Shown: piece after piece, positions 53,033-61,803 of the stretch
Layout of the letters: each line of letters begins with the position of its first letter
Numbering within the stretch: the stretch's first letter is position 1
Assembly (NCBI RefSeq): GCF_000380985.1
Contig: NZ_KB905695.1
Location: forward strand, 372,001-436,000
DNA length: 64,000 nt
Direction of reading: 5' to 3'
DNA from: Proteiniphilum acetatigenes DSM 18083
GTDB taxonomy: Bacteria > Bacteroidota > Bacteroidia > Bacteroidales > Dysgonomonadaceae
Program-made: the position numbers and the translations under genes
The notes under the pieces: model-generated
Databases searched by the model: none
Seen by the model: the letters and a program-made list of their open reading frames with translations, nothing else
What the model was told of the DNA's origin: nothing

Positions 53033-53110
53033 AACAGCGGCAACGCGTCTGCTACGATAAAGAAACTACCGCCGATGAAAATGAGATCATTTTTATCGGT
53101 GTTTTCTTTT
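53033..53110 (-). pseudogene. Duplicated 3' fragment of folC
   Basis: 78 bp matching the real folC end (53634-53711) at 75 of 78 positions. Two of the three differences change codons (Ala to Thr, Ser to Phe), and it ends with its own stop after PLFI. It lies upstream of the toxin-antitoxin cassette, so the cassette is bracketed by direct repeats. Confidence 0.85.
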
Positions 53111-53125
53111 TGATAAATTTTTTTA

Positions 53126-53133
53126 TATATTTG
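53126..53133 (+). promoter_or_regulatory. -7 box for the toxin-antitoxin genes
   Basis: TATATTTG on the plus strand, 32 bp before the antitoxin ATG. Confidence 0.5.
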
Positions 53134-53149
53134 TAGTCCAATAATATAG

Positions 53150-53157
53150 AAGGAGGT
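53150..53157 (+). promoter_or_regulatory. Strong Shine-Dalgarno site of the antitoxin gene
   Basis: AAGGAGGT with a 7-bp spacer to ATG at 53165. Most genes here show no such site, so this one stands out and fits recent arrival. Confidence 0.7.
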
Positions 53158-53164
53158 TATAATA

Positions 53165-53374
53165 ATGAATTCTTCAGGCATTAAAATAAAAAAAGACCAG
53201 AAAGGAAGGACTCGTTACGTAAAAATTGACATGAAAAAGCATGGCAATAATGAGTTACTTGAAGATTTTTTGGATATAGAAGAGGCTAATAGCCGTCAAG
53301 GGGGAGAGACAATCTCTTTGCAAGAGTTTAAGGAAAATATGGATAAACGTTTTGGAAAGTGTATACCGTTGTAA
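53165..53374 (+). CDS. Antitoxin of a RelE-type module
   Basis: 69-residue, charged protein (IKKDQKGRTRYVKIDMKKHG, ETISLQEFKENMDKRFGK). The C-terminal ISLQEFKENM segment is like the toxin-wrapping helices of small antitoxins. It overlaps the toxin gene by 16 bp, the usual coupling. No DNA-binding fold could be assigned. Confidence 0.75.
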   Translation: MNSSGIKIKKDQKGRTRYVKIDMKKHGNNELLEDFLDIEEANSRQGGETISLQEFKENMDKRFGKCIPL

Positions 53375-53619
53375 TCCATAAAAAGGCGGAAAAAGAGATT
53401 GATAAAATTCCGGATGTTTATGCAATTAAAATTGCAGAAGCAATTTATGATTTGGCTGAAAATCCACGCCCAAGTGGATGTGTAAAATTAATTGGATCTA
53501 ACAATTACTATCGAATTCGTATAGCAGATTACCGGATTATTTATTCTATCGAGGACGATATTTTATGTATAGAAGTAATAAAGGTTGCACATAGAAAAGA
53601 AAGTTATAAAAGACGATAA
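53359..53619 (+). CDS. RelE/ParE-family toxin
   Basis: 86 residues with a GTG start (MYTVVIHKKAEKEIDKIPD). The RelE pattern is clear: AEAIYDLAENPRPSGCVKL, NYYRIRIADYRIIYSIEDD and EVIKVAHRKESYKR, with the basic residues expected for ribosome-dependent mRNA cleavage. The frame is intact. It ends 4 bp before the convergent folC stop. Confidence 0.9.
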   Translation: MYTVVIHKKAEKEIDKIPDVYAIKIAEAIYDLAENPRPSGCVKLIGSNNYYRIRIADYRIIYSIEDDILCIEVIKVAHRKESYKRR

Positions 53620-53623
53620 CTCC

Positions 53624-54913
53624 CTAAATATTAAACAGCGGCAACGCGTCCGCTACGATAAAGGAACTACCGCCGATGAAAATGAGATCATTTTTATCGG
53701 CGTTTTCTTTTGCAGCTTCTATTGCTTCTTTTACGCTGCTGAAGCTTTCTCCGTTTAATCCATGGGCTTCGGCTTGCCGTGACAGTATTTTTTCATCCAA
53801 GGCACGCTCTACCGATGCTTTTGTAAAATAATAAACAGCATCTCGTGGTAAGAGAGAAAGGACGGGATCGATATCTTTATCGTTTGCTATCCCGAACACC
53901 ATATGGAGACGATTGAAGTTTTCTGATTGTAGCTGTTCCGCCACATATCGTATCCCGTGAGCGTTATGCGCGATATCACAGATGATCTTCGGCGAGGTTT
54001 GTAACTGCTGCCAGCGGCCCATCAATCCGGTGATCGCGATTATGTCGGCAAATCCTTTGTATACAGCTTCTTTCGGGATATCATACCCTGTTTCAAGGAG
54101 TACCTCCACAGCCGTCAACACCGTTCTGGCATTTTTGTTCTGTGCCAGTCCCTTTAATCCGCCTTTTACATCCGGATACCCGTTGGCGTGAAACAACCAT
54201 CCGGACTCTTTTCTTTCTGCCGTAAAATTGTTCATATAGAGTTCTGCGAAGACAATAGGAGCGTTCACTGACTGTGCCTTATCGATAAAAACCTGTGTTA
54301 CTTCCGTATTGCCCATTTCTCCAATCACTACAGGTGTATATGACTTTATAATTCCTGCTTTTTCGGCAGCAATCTTGGGCAATGTATTGCCTAACTGTTT
54401 CATATGATCGAATCCTATGTTAGTGATAATGCTAAGGTCGGGAGAGATGATATTGGTGCTGTCAAGCCGTCCGCCCAGACCGACTTCGATCACAGCTACA
54501 TCCACTTCCTGTTGAACAAAATAGAGGAAAGCCATCTCCATGGTTAACTCGAAGAACGAGGGCATTACCGGCTCAAACTGTTCCCTGTAGTGCTCTACAA
54601 AATCCATCACGAACTCACGACTGGTCATCTCTCCATTGACACGGATTCTTTCGCGGAAATCGATCAGATGGGGGGAAGTATATAATCCCACTTTATATCC
54701 TGATTCCTGTAATATAGCAGCCAACAGGTGTGAAACGGAGCCCTTCCCGTTGGTACCCCCCACATGGATGGTTTTATAATGTCGGTGGGGATGATCGAAT
54801 ATCTTGTCTAATGCAAGGCTGTTGTCGAGCCCGGGTTTATAAGCCTTATCGCCGATCCGCTGATATTCGGGCATCTGGCGATAAAGATAATCAATTGTTT
54901 CGTCGTAATTCAT
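53624..54913 (-). CDS. folC: Folylpolyglutamate/dihydrofolate synthase
   Basis: Adds glutamate to folates, ATP-dependent, 429 residues. The Mur-ligase P-loop HVGGTNGKGSV (50-60), SPHLIDFRERIRVNG, VGLGGRLDSTNI and ICDIAHNAHGI are all present. Its last 78 bp before the final codons are duplicated at 53033-53110 on the far side of the toxin-antitoxin cassette; this copy is the one joined to the gene. Confidence 0.96.
   Translation of the reverse strand: MNYDETIDYLYRQMPEYQRIGDKAYKPGLDNSLALDKIFDHPHRHYKTIHVGGTNGKGSVSHLLAAILQESGYKVGLYTSPHLIDFRERIRVNGEMTSREFVMDFVEHYREQFEPVMPSFFELTMEMAFLYFVQQEVDVAVIEVGLGGRLDSTNIISPDLSIITNIGFDHMKQLGNTLPKIAAEKAGIIKSYTPVVIGEMGNTEVTQVFIDKAQSVNAPIVFAELYMNNFTAERKESGWLFHANGYPDVKGGLKGLAQNKNARTVLTAVEVLLETGYDIPKEAVYKGFADIIAITGLMGRWQQLQTSPKIICDIAHNAHGIRYVAEQLQSENFNRLHMVFGIANDKDIDPVLSLLPRDAVYYFTKASVERALDEKILSRQAEAHGLNGESFSSVKEAIEAAKENADKNDLIFIGGSSFIVADALPLFNI
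53634..53711. repeat. folC-end direct repeat, functional copy
   Basis: Partner of 53033-53110. The two copies are 601 bp apart in the same orientation and enclose only the antitoxin and toxin genes. Confidence 0.85.
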
Positions 54914-54957
54914 GCATCAATTTTTCTACATGTTGATACGGAAATGGGAAAATAGTA

Positions 54958-54965
54958 CAAAAGTA
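54958..54965 (-). promoter_or_regulatory. -7 box for folC
   Basis: TACTTTTG on the minus strand, 44 bp before the start. Confidence 0.45.
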
Positions 54966-55062
54966 ATTGATTTATTATAGAGAAACAAAAGAGAGCTGGA
55001 TTGATGCCTTGTTATCTTCAGCGAATCATTCGTATCTAGGGATATCAATCAGTATAAATTCT

Positions 55063-55332
55063 TCAATATGAACTTATATTATTCTCTACAACAACTGAAG
55101 TGCTCTTCAATATTTCGATCAGTTTAAAATTGGTGACACAATGATATCCGCATTCTCCGTTGCAAGCGGCCAGGCTTGTGTCGAACACCATTCGGTTCAC
55201 CCGGCGTGTTTCCTGATTTCGGATAAAAACAACACTATTGTCCAGGAACGAGCAGTCTCCGCCACAAGGCTTGCATTGCAGACAGACTGAAAAATGTGTA
55301 TGGAATCTGTTCGTTACCAATGGTTTTAGCAT
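55063..55332 (-). CDS. Cysteine-rich small protein
   Basis: 89 residues with two cysteine clusters, CLQCKPCGGDC and CNGECGYHC, that could bind metal or an Fe-S centre. No family recognised. It lies 9 bp after the CxxC protein gene on the same strand, so the two are probably co-expressed. Confidence 0.65.
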   Translation of the reverse strand: MLKPLVTNRFHTHFSVCLQCKPCGGDCSFLDNSVVFIRNQETRRVNRMVFDTSLAACNGECGYHCVTNFKLIEILKSTSVVVENNISSY

Positions 55333-55341
55333 ATATTGGCT

Positions 55342-55683
55342 TTAGTTTAACCGGATTGTTGTATGAAAAGTTCTAATCAGCTCTTCTTCTGCTGAAGCTG
55401 AAGTGTTTTCGAGTAACTTACGTAGCGCCGAGAGTTCCTCAACCGTCAGCATCAGGCAGATCGGTGTCGCACTGATGGGAATGCGGATCTTTCGGCGATA
55501 TGGGGAATTAGTATTCAGTTCTGCCCAATACTGACCGTCCAAATGATAAATGTAATCCGAAAAACGCTTGTAATCAGTTTCCGAAAAATTAAGGTTGATA
55601 TTATTAAACTCAATGTGGATTTTTTTACATTGACTACATCTAAACACTAAACCGAAACTTGTTTTGTTTATAATCTGTGCCAT
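55342..55683 (-). CDS. CxxC-containing conserved hypothetical protein (DUF6686-like)
   Basis: 113 residues from MAQIINKTSFGLVFRCSQCK. A TTG 36 bp upstream overlaps the -7 box, so the ATG start is preferred. It carries a single CSQC pair followed by KIHIEFNNINLNFSETDYKR, a pattern I associate, tentatively, with DUF6686 of Bacteroidetes. Function unknown. Confidence 0.7.
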   Translation of the reverse strand: MAQIINKTSFGLVFRCSQCKKIHIEFNNINLNFSETDYKRFSDYIYHLDGQYWAELNTNSPYRRKIRIPISATPICLMLTVEELSALRKLLENTSASAEEELIRTFHTTIRLN

Positions 55684-55716
55684 TTGATCTATACTATTTT
55701 CTAAAACTTTCAATGA

Positions 55717-55724
55717 CAAAGTTA
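55717..55724 (-). promoter_or_regulatory. -7 box for the CxxC protein gene
   Basis: TAACTTTG on the minus strand, 34 bp before the ATG. Confidence 0.5.
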
Positions 55725-55892
55725 TTCATAAACGGGTGAGCGGGCAATCCCTAAATATAATGAGAAAATCAAAGAAAACTTATTAGAAAAGGTGATATCT
55801 CTATTATGATTTCAGGTAATTATAAACAATACTGCCAGGAGTACGATTGCGAAAGATGTGATATTTATCACAATGAAAATTATATAAAAAAT

Positions 55893-55937
55893 ATGAGAGG
55901 ATCAATGCGGAAATCCTTCCGTTATCGATCCTCTCAT
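55893..55937 (-). terminator. Terminator after the DPP III gene
   Basis: Perfect 11-bp stem ATGAGAGGATC / GATCCTCTCAT with an inner GGAA/TTCC stem, followed on the minus strand by an ATATTTTTATATAATTTT run. Confidence 0.8.
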
Positions 55938-56016
55938 TTACATTTATGCTTTGTATTGTCCTGAAAAGGAAATACCTGTAATAAACAGATTTATTGAATG
56001 TTTACTGACTACAGCG

Positions 56017-58083
56017 TCAGTTCTTCAGTGGCAATACCGAATATTGTCTTGAATAACGCAACTGCTGGTTTACATAGTTTTCGTCGTACGAAACGGTTAC
56101 ATCCGTTACCTTACCTTTGTCATCGGTTACGAGTTTATAAACCGGATTCACAAATCCCTTGTATGGAGCGATATTCAGTGCTTCATAGCGTGCCAGCACC
56201 TCTTTGTGCAGATTCGCATTTACTTTCACACCATATTTTTCCACTAAGTTCTTGCCTGCTTCGTAATCGCCTTCCGACTTGATACGCTGTACTTCGGCCA
56301 GTAACTCTCCAAAGAGGCTGCGCAGTTTGTCGTAATCGTTGATCACCACGTATGTTTTGTCATCACGTTGCTGTAATTCCACTACATTGTCAGCTTTTCC
56401 GTTTTCGATCACCCAGTTGGAGATCAATGCCCGGTTGCGCATATGTGCCTGTTCGATATCTTTACCCGGTTGGATACGGGTGAGCTGAGTCATGGCACCA
56501 TTCATGATGTAGCCATAATACTCTGTTTTGTAAGCCTCATTGTCCGGTAAAAGCCCCAGTTCCACTAATTTGGGATCAGCCAGATAATAAAGCGCAAACA
56601 GGTCGGCTCTTGTTTCTTCCAGCGGTGAACCATAGGCTCTGAGTGCGTCACCGTCCACACCCGGAAGTAATTTTCCCGATCCATGTCCGAGGCATTCGTG
56701 CAGGTCGGTATGCAGGTTATCGGTCAGGGTGCCATATTTTTTGGCACGTTCCCGTTCGGTATCGCTCCACATGAACTCTTCTTTGAAGCCATTCCCTTCT
56801 GCCGCTTTGTCATAGGCAAAGGTGATATTATCAATAGTCACCGATTTGGAGCCATGGTCGCGTCGGATCCAGTTAGAGTTAGGCAGGTTGATGCCGATTG
56901 GAGTAGCCGGATAGCAGTCGCCACCAAGCATGGCGGCTGTAATCACCTTGGCCGATACCCCTTTCACTTCTTCTTTCTTGAAACGGTCGTCGACAGGAGA
57001 ATTATCTTCGAACCACTGGGCGTTTTCGCTGATGATCCGGGTACGTTCGGATGCTTCTTCGCTCTTGAAGTTCACCATAGACTCCCAGGTCGCTTTCATA
57101 CCGAGCGGATCAGTGTAGGTTTCGATAAAACCGTTGATAAAATCTACGCGGGAATCGGTGTCAGTCACCCATTTCACCGAATAGTCGTCGAACGTTTTCA
57201 GATCCCCCGTTTGGTAATAGGAGATCAGCGTGTTGATCACCTCTTTCTGCTGATCGTTCTCGGCGACGGCAGCCGCCTTTTCCAGCCATCCGATAATGCG
57301 TTCAATGGCTTTATCGTACATACCGCCCAGTTTCCATACCTGTTCGGTGACAACGTCATTTTCTTTTGCTACTTTACTGTTAAGACCGTAAGACACCGGT
57401 GTATTGTCGTTAGGATCCTTCATTGCATTATAAAAATCTTCTACCTCTTTTTGTGTCACACCTTCGTAGAAGTTCACTGCTGAAGTTGCCACGATATCGG
57501 CACCCGGCGTTTGGTTCATCCGTTTAGGCATGACATTCGGATCGAACATCACCGGGAGGATTTCATTGAGTGTCTCATCGGCAGCCATCCCGTCACGGAA
57601 AGGCATACGCCCCGGATCCACCCCTTTTACGATAGAGACGAAGTAGTCCTGCGGGAATTCAGGTATGATCTTGTCTTCGGAATAGTGATGATGGATGCCG
57701 TTAGCCATCCATATCCGTTTCAGGTAGGTCTCGAAATGTTTCCAGTTCTCGGACGATTTGTCGCCCATATAGTTCTCGTAAACTCCTTCACAAACTCGCC
57801 GGATAGTCAGGTTGTAACGGTTGTGTTGATCCCAGAGGATATCGCGTCCTTCGAGTGCGGCCTGCGATAAATAATAGATCAGCTCTTTTTGTTGTAGCGA
57901 CAAGCTGTTGAAGCCCGGGACCGGATAGCGGAGTATTTCGATATCTGCAAACCGGTCCACCTTGTATTCGAATGTAGCGTAGTCGATACCGTCGTCAGCC
58001 GGTACTTGCTTATCTGCCTGGTTACTGTTGTTACAGGCTGCCAGCAGAGATAGGGCAGTTAACATAAGAATTACTTTTTTCAT
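56017..58083 (-). CDS. Dipeptidyl peptidase III (M49), lipoprotein
   Basis: Zinc exopeptidase of 688 residues that removes dipeptides from peptide N-termini. The signal MKKVILMLTALSLLAAC ends in a lipobox, so it is probably lipid-anchored. The zinc motif is HECLGH (about residue 460), as in the B. thetaiotaomicron enzyme, with the third ligand in EETRAD (about residue 488). Monocistronic, with a clear terminator. It likely feeds amino-acid fermentation. Confidence 0.95.
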   Translation of the reverse strand: MKKVILMLTALSLLAACNNSNQADKQVPADDGIDYATFEYKVDRFADIEILRYPVPGFNSLSLQQKELIYYLSQAALEGRDILWDQHNRYNLTIRRVCEGVYENYMGDKSSENWKHFETYLKRIWMANGIHHHYSEDKIIPEFPQDYFVSIVKGVDPGRMPFRDGMAADETLNEILPVMFDPNVMPKRMNQTPGADIVATSAVNFYEGVTQKEVEDFYNAMKDPNDNTPVSYGLNSKVAKENDVVTEQVWKLGGMYDKAIERIIGWLEKAAAVAENDQQKEVINTLISYYQTGDLKTFDDYSVKWVTDTDSRVDFINGFIETYTDPLGMKATWESMVNFKSEEASERTRIISENAQWFEDNSPVDDRFKKEEVKGVSAKVITAAMLGGDCYPATPIGINLPNSNWIRRDHGSKSVTIDNITFAYDKAAEGNGFKEEFMWSDTERERAKKYGTLTDNLHTDLHECLGHGSGKLLPGVDGDALRAYGSPLEETRADLFALYYLADPKLVELGLLPDNEAYKTEYYGYIMNGAMTQLTRIQPGKDIEQAHMRNRALISNWVIENGKADNVVELQQRDDKTYVVINDYDKLRSLFGELLAEVQRIKSEGDYEAGKNLVEKYGVKVNANLHKEVLARYEALNIAPYKGFVNPVYKLVTDDKGKVTDVTVSYDENYVNQQLRYSRQYSVLPLKN

Positions 58084-58104
58084 ATTGATTATAAATTAGA
58101 TACA

Positions 58105-58205
58105 AGTGTCAAGAACCAAGACGAATTACTAATTATGAATTATGAATTATGAATTACAAAATACCAATTGTTATCCATTATCAACTGTCAATTATCAATT
58201 ATCAA
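58105..58205. repeat. A/T short-repeat spacer
   Basis: Tandem AATTATGAATTATG units (58130-58155) followed by CAATTATCAATTATCAAT units (58185-58205). Same style as 1415-1650 and 29368-29443. No gene. Confidence 0.65.
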
Positions 58206-58712
58206 TCAGTTGGTTTTGAATTTGTAAGAAACGGATGCCAATTCCTGGTTTGCCTTGGTGATCTTATTTTTCAGGCTTATTTTGTAGTCCGACAGTTTCT
58301 TCTGTGCCGACTCATCGCCTGTAGCGATCATCTGTAATGCCAGGATAGCTGCATTCAACGCACCATTAATTCCTACGGTCGCTACCGGAATGCCGGGGGG
58401 CATTTGTACGATGGCGAGCAGTGCATCCATTCCGTCCAGAGACGATTTGATTGGTACGCCAATTACGGGGAGAGTAGTCATAGAGGCAATCACCCCCGGA
58501 AGATGTGCTGCCATACCGGCTGCCGCAATAATTACTTTAATACCTCTGTCCTTAGCACTCTTTGCAAACTTTTCCACCTCTTCGGGAGTCCGATGTGCAG
58601 AAAGGGCATTCATTTCGAACGGGATTTCCATTTCATTGAGAAACTGGGCTGCATTTTCCATTATAGGCAGATCGGAAGTACTGCCCATAATAATACTTAC
58701 TAATGGATTCAT
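58206..58712 (-). CDS. purE: N5-carboxyaminoimidazole ribonucleotide mutase
   Basis: Purine synthesis enzyme of 168 residues, class I Pur[53 protein letters not shown] and [20 protein letters not shown] are the expected substrate-binding stretches. No purK is adjacent. It lies about 100 bp after gcvH on the same strand. Confidence 0.97.
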   Translation of the reverse strand: MNPLVSIIMGSTSDLPIMENAAQFLNEMEIPFEMNALSAHRTPEEVEKFAKSAKDRGIKVIIAAAGMAAHLPGVIASMTTLPVIGVPIKSSLDGMDALLAIVQMPPGIPVATVGINGALNAAILALQMIATGDESAQKKLSDYKISLKNKITKANQELASVSYKFKTN

Positions 58713-58816
58713 AGAGAATGATTTGCTAATTTACTAATTTGTTGATTTACTGGCGTGTTAATGAAAGAATTGAATCATCATTAAATCTTTAAATCATCAA
58801 ATTATCACATCAATTT

Positions 58817-59197
58817 TTACTTTCCGATAAACTCCTTGTATTCGGCCGCTGACATCAAATCCGACAGTTCATCGGCATTATCGACTGCTATTTTGATGAT
58901 CCATCCGTCACCGAACGGGTCACTGTTCACTAACTCCGGAGCGTCTTCCAGTTTGGTATTCACTTCCAGGACTTCCCCTCCGATGGGCATCATCAGGTCG
59001 GATACGGTCTTCACGGCTTCAATACTTCCGAAAACTTCTCCCAGACCCAGGGTTTCACCTTCTGTCGTTACATCGACATAGACAATTTCACCCAATTCAC
59101 CTTGTGCAAAATCGGTAATTCCAACGTACGCTTCGTTGCCTTCTACTCTTACCCATTCATGATCGGAAGAGTACTTTACATTTTCAGGAAAATTCAT
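58817..59197 (-). CDS. gcvH: Glycine cleavage system H protein
   Basis: Lipoyl carrier of 126 residues. The lipoylated lysine is Lys63 in [20 protein letters not shown]. Length and flanking motifs ([20 protein letters not shown]) are typical. The P, T and L genes are not in the window. Confidence 0.97.
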   Translation of the reverse strand: MNFPENVKYSSDHEWVRVEGNEAYVGITDFAQGELGEIVYVDVTTEGETLGLGEVFGSIEAVKTVSDLMMPIGGEVLEVNTKLEDAPELVNSDPFGDGWIIKIAVDNADELSDLMSAAEYKEFIGK

Positions 59198-59275
59198 AAT
59201 GATTATAATTTTAAAAAATATTTATGCGGTAAATATACTATTTAATTCTTTTATGTCAAAAAACAACGATTCTAT

Positions 59276-59890
59276 TCATGATTGAGCTCCTATCCATACA
59301 CAAACGAAGGAGAACAAAAAGCCCAATAAAAATCCTGCAATCACCTGGGCAAGGGTATGACGTTTTAGGATAAGCCTTGACGTACCCACCAGGCCTGCGA
59401 TAATAAACAATCCCATAAACATAAAATAAGGATTGGAATGCTCTACAAAATAGCTTACAGACATGGCACCCCCAATGAGTCCGCCGATGCCGAACATATG
59501 TGCGCTGATCTTCCATTTCAGAGTGATGAGGATAGCAACAAGCATGATTGCGACTGAGGAGACCATGATCATCAAAAACCATAGCGGCATACGCATCCTG
59601 TAATAGAAAAAGATCATTACAGAATAGGAGAGCAAGGTGATCATATAGGGATAAATACGCTCACGGCGTACTTTCAGCGACAGGTCGGAAATAACTCCTA
59701 TCTTATAGAGCATGAAAATAAGAATAGCCGGGATCACAAATGAAAATAGGATTACCGGCGTAATTATCAACCAGAACTGCTGCAGGTAAGTTACCCCGAA
59801 GTAAGTATATACAAACAGGAGCATTACTCCATAGGTGGGCATCAGCAGGGGTTGAAAGATTGTGGAGATTAGGTGTGCGATAGACTTCAT
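59276..59890 (-). CDS. PAP2-like membrane protein
   Basis: 204 residues with about six hydrophobic helices. The C-terminal half shows a PAP2-phosphatase-like arrangement (LKWKISAHMFGIGGLIGGAM, TSRLILKRHTLAQVIAGFLL), including the SAH and SR...H pieces. The first phosphatase motif is incomplete, so lipid-phosphatase activity is uncertain. It starts 28 bp after the rpoN stop codon. Confidence 0.75.
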   Translation of the reverse strand: MKSIAHLISTIFQPLLMPTYGVMLLFVYTYFGVTYLQQFWLIITPVILFSFVIPAILIFMLYKIGVISDLSLKVRRERIYPYMITLLSYSVMIFFYYRMRMPLWFLMIMVSSVAIMLVAILITLKWKISAHMFGIGGLIGGAMSVSYFVEHSNPYFMFMGLFIIAGLVGTSRLILKRHTLAQVIAGFLLGFLFSFVCVWIGAQS

Positions 59891-59912
59891 CCTGTAACCA
59901 GTTTTGAATCGG

Positions 59913-59920
59913 CAAAGTTA
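59913..59920 (-). promoter_or_regulatory. -7 box for the PAP2-like gene
   Basis: TAACTTTG on the minus strand, overlapping the rpoN stop region and 23 bp before the gene start. Confidence 0.45.
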
Positions 59921-61372
59921 TATCTTTTTTCTCAATCGTGCTACAGGAATATTCAATTGTTCACGATATTTGGCCACAGTACGGCGCGCAATCACATACC
60001 CTTTTTCATTGAGTATTTTCGTGAGTTGATCGTCTGTGAGCGGTTTGACAGGATTTTCATTGTCGATACTTTCTTTGAGGATCAATTTAACCTCTCTTGA
60101 AGAGATATCTTCTCCGCTATTAGTCTGCATCGCTTCCGAGAAGAAAAATTTAAGAGGATAAATACCGGTATTGGTCTGCACATACTTACTATTGCTTACG
60201 CGGGAAACGGTTGAAATATCGAATCCTGTTCTTTCAGCCACATCTTTCAGGATCATGGGTTTGAGTTGGGTTTCATCTTCCGTAAGAAAAAAATCGTATT
60301 GTAGGCTTACGATCGCCTCCATGGTACGCTGCAGGGTGTTCTGGCGCTGTTTCACCGCATCGATAAACCATTTGGCTGAGTCTACTTTCTGTTTCATAAA
60401 AAGGATAGCTTGTTTGTCGTCGTTCGACATGCTCTCCTTGTTTTCGTTGTATCCCTTGAGCATTTCCGAGAAAGATCGGTTCACCTGTAGGCTGGGAACA
60501 TTACTGTTATTGAGTTGGATAGAGACCTCTCCATTGTAAGAGTCCACGATAAAATCGGGAGTGATATTATTCATTGCGGTCTGCATTGTACCGCCCAGCG
60601 CGTTGCCCGGTTTAGGGTTCAGAGAGGTGATTTCACGGATGGCTTCGCGCAGTTCGTCCTGCGTGATATTCATCTGTCGGATGATCTTATCGTAATGCTT
60701 TCGGGAAAACTCTTCGAAGTAATTGGAGAGGATCTCTTTGGCATGTTCTACTGCCGGAGTGGGTTCATACCGATCCAGTTGAAGCAGAAGGCATTCCCGC
60801 AGATTCCGGGCTCCCACACCAGCCGGTTCCAGATCCTGAATTTCATACAGCACATCTTCCATTTGCAGAGGAGATACCTCTATCTGTTGCTGAAACAACA
60901 GGTCGTCTGAGATCGATTGCAGGTCGCGTTGCAGATAACCATTCTCATCGAGATTGCCAATAATATATTGTGCGATCAGCTGCCTGTGATCGTCCAGTTG
61001 CAATAATCCGATCTGTTCCTGCAACGAATCACCCAACGATTTGTCGTCGTAATAACTGATCTCGACAATGTTGGTCTCATTCTTCCGGTCGCTTCCGTTC
61101 AGTCGATAGTCCGGTATATCATCTTCCGAGGCATAATCACCAAGTATGATCTCTTCTTGGGATAAAATATCCTCCGTTGCTTCATTATTGTTCTCTTCTT
61201 CCTCGCCGGCAGGGCCGGAATCTGAGACTTCCAGAGCGGGATTATCTTCTATCTCCTGTTTGATGCGGTCTTCCACCTCTACCGAGTTTAATTCTACCAG
61301 TTTTATTACCTGCATTTGCAGAGGTGAAAGACGTTGTGTTTGTTTTAGTTCCTGTTGTTGTTTCAGAGCCAT
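59918..61372 (-). CDS. rpoN: RNA polymerase sigma-54 factor
   Basis: 484 residues. The Gln-rich activator region (MALKQQQELKQTQRLSPLQM) is followed by an acidic linker (about 60-100), the core-binding domain, the HTH (LKDVAERTGFDISTVSRVSN) and the RpoN box ARRTVAKYREQLNIP near the C-terminus. All parts are intact. It needs AAA+ activators, none of which is in the window. Confidence 0.97.
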   Translation of the reverse strand: MALKQQQELKQTQRLSPLQMQVIKLVELNSVEVEDRIKQEIEDNPALEVSDSGPAGEEEENNNEATEDILSQEEIILGDYASEDDIPDYRLNGSDRKNETNIVEISYYDDKSLGDSLQEQIGLLQLDDHRQLIAQYIIGNLDENGYLQRDLQSISDDLLFQQQIEVSPLQMEDVLYEIQDLEPAGVGARNLRECLLLQLDRYEPTPAVEHAKEILSNYFEEFSRKHYDKIIRQMNITQDELREAIREITSLNPKPGNALGGTMQTAMNNITPDFIVDSYNGEVSIQLNNSNVPSLQVNRSFSEMLKGYNENKESMSNDDKQAILFMKQKVDSAKWFIDAVKQRQNTLQRTMEAIVSLQYDFFLTEDETQLKPMILKDVAERTGFDISTVSRVSNSKYVQTNTGIYPLKFFFSEAMQTNSGEDISSREVKLILKESIDNENPVKPLTDDQLTKILNEKGYVIARRTVAKYREQLNIPVARLRKKI

Positions 61373-61403
61373 AAACGCAATTGAAATAGTCTAATGTTGG
61401 AGG

Positions 61404-61411
61404 CAAAGATA
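61404..61411 (-). promoter_or_regulatory. -7 box for rpoN
   Basis: TATCTTTG on the minus strand, 31 bp before the start. Confidence 0.5.
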
Positions 61412-61418
61412 ATGATTT

Positions 61419-61736
61419 CTATTCCATAAAACAATCGTCATAACCTGCCTGGCAAGTGAGAGGGGCAAGGGCGTATGAGTCGTATTCATCATAGGCGGGT
61501 CCCGGTATTCCGTTAATTACGATAATTCTGTCGAGACGTACCTGATCGCCGTTCTCAAAGAGAAGAAAATGACCCTCCTGACCTTTATCATCTACCTTGA
61601 TGATCTTTCCGCGTGACTCTTCCAGTTCAGGTTCATTGGCAAAAGCAAAATAGATCACTCTTACATCATTTTTTTCCATCTCCTGCTCAAAAAGTTCAAA
61701 ATAGCCGGAATCGATGGGCATATATTTCGGTTTCAT
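61419..61736 (-). CDS. Conserved hypothetical protein
   Basis: 105 residues, acidic, no signal peptide. The middle (RGKIIKVDDKGQEGHFLLFE, NGDQVRLDRIIVINGIPGPA) looks like a small beta-barrel that might bind nucleic acid, faintly like Rof-type proteins, followed by a tail with two cysteines. Function unknown. It lies just upstream of rpoN on the same strand. Confidence 0.7.
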   Translation of the reverse strand: MKPKYMPIDSGYFELFEQEMEKNDVRVIYFAFANEPELEESRGKIIKVDDKGQEGHFLLFENGDQVRLDRIIVINGIPGPAYDEYDSYALAPLTCQAGYDDCFME

Positions 61737-61768
61737 ACGATTTTTTTTATTTTTTATTTTCGCACCTC

Positions 61769-61796
61769 ACCAAAGCTCAAACAAGTTTGCTTTGGT
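61769..61796. repeat. Hairpin upstream of the rpoN-side gene
   Basis: ACCAAAGC pairs with GCTTTGGT and the inner AAAC with GTTT, with a two-base bulge. No T-run in a useful place, so it is probably not a terminator for a known gene. Confidence 0.55.
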
Positions 61797-61803
61797 TTCA
61801 ATA

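Noticed and set aside
56683-57483. Plus-strand frame of 266 codons opposite DPP III
   Set aside because: Antisense shadow of a clear M49 gene, no motif or start context.
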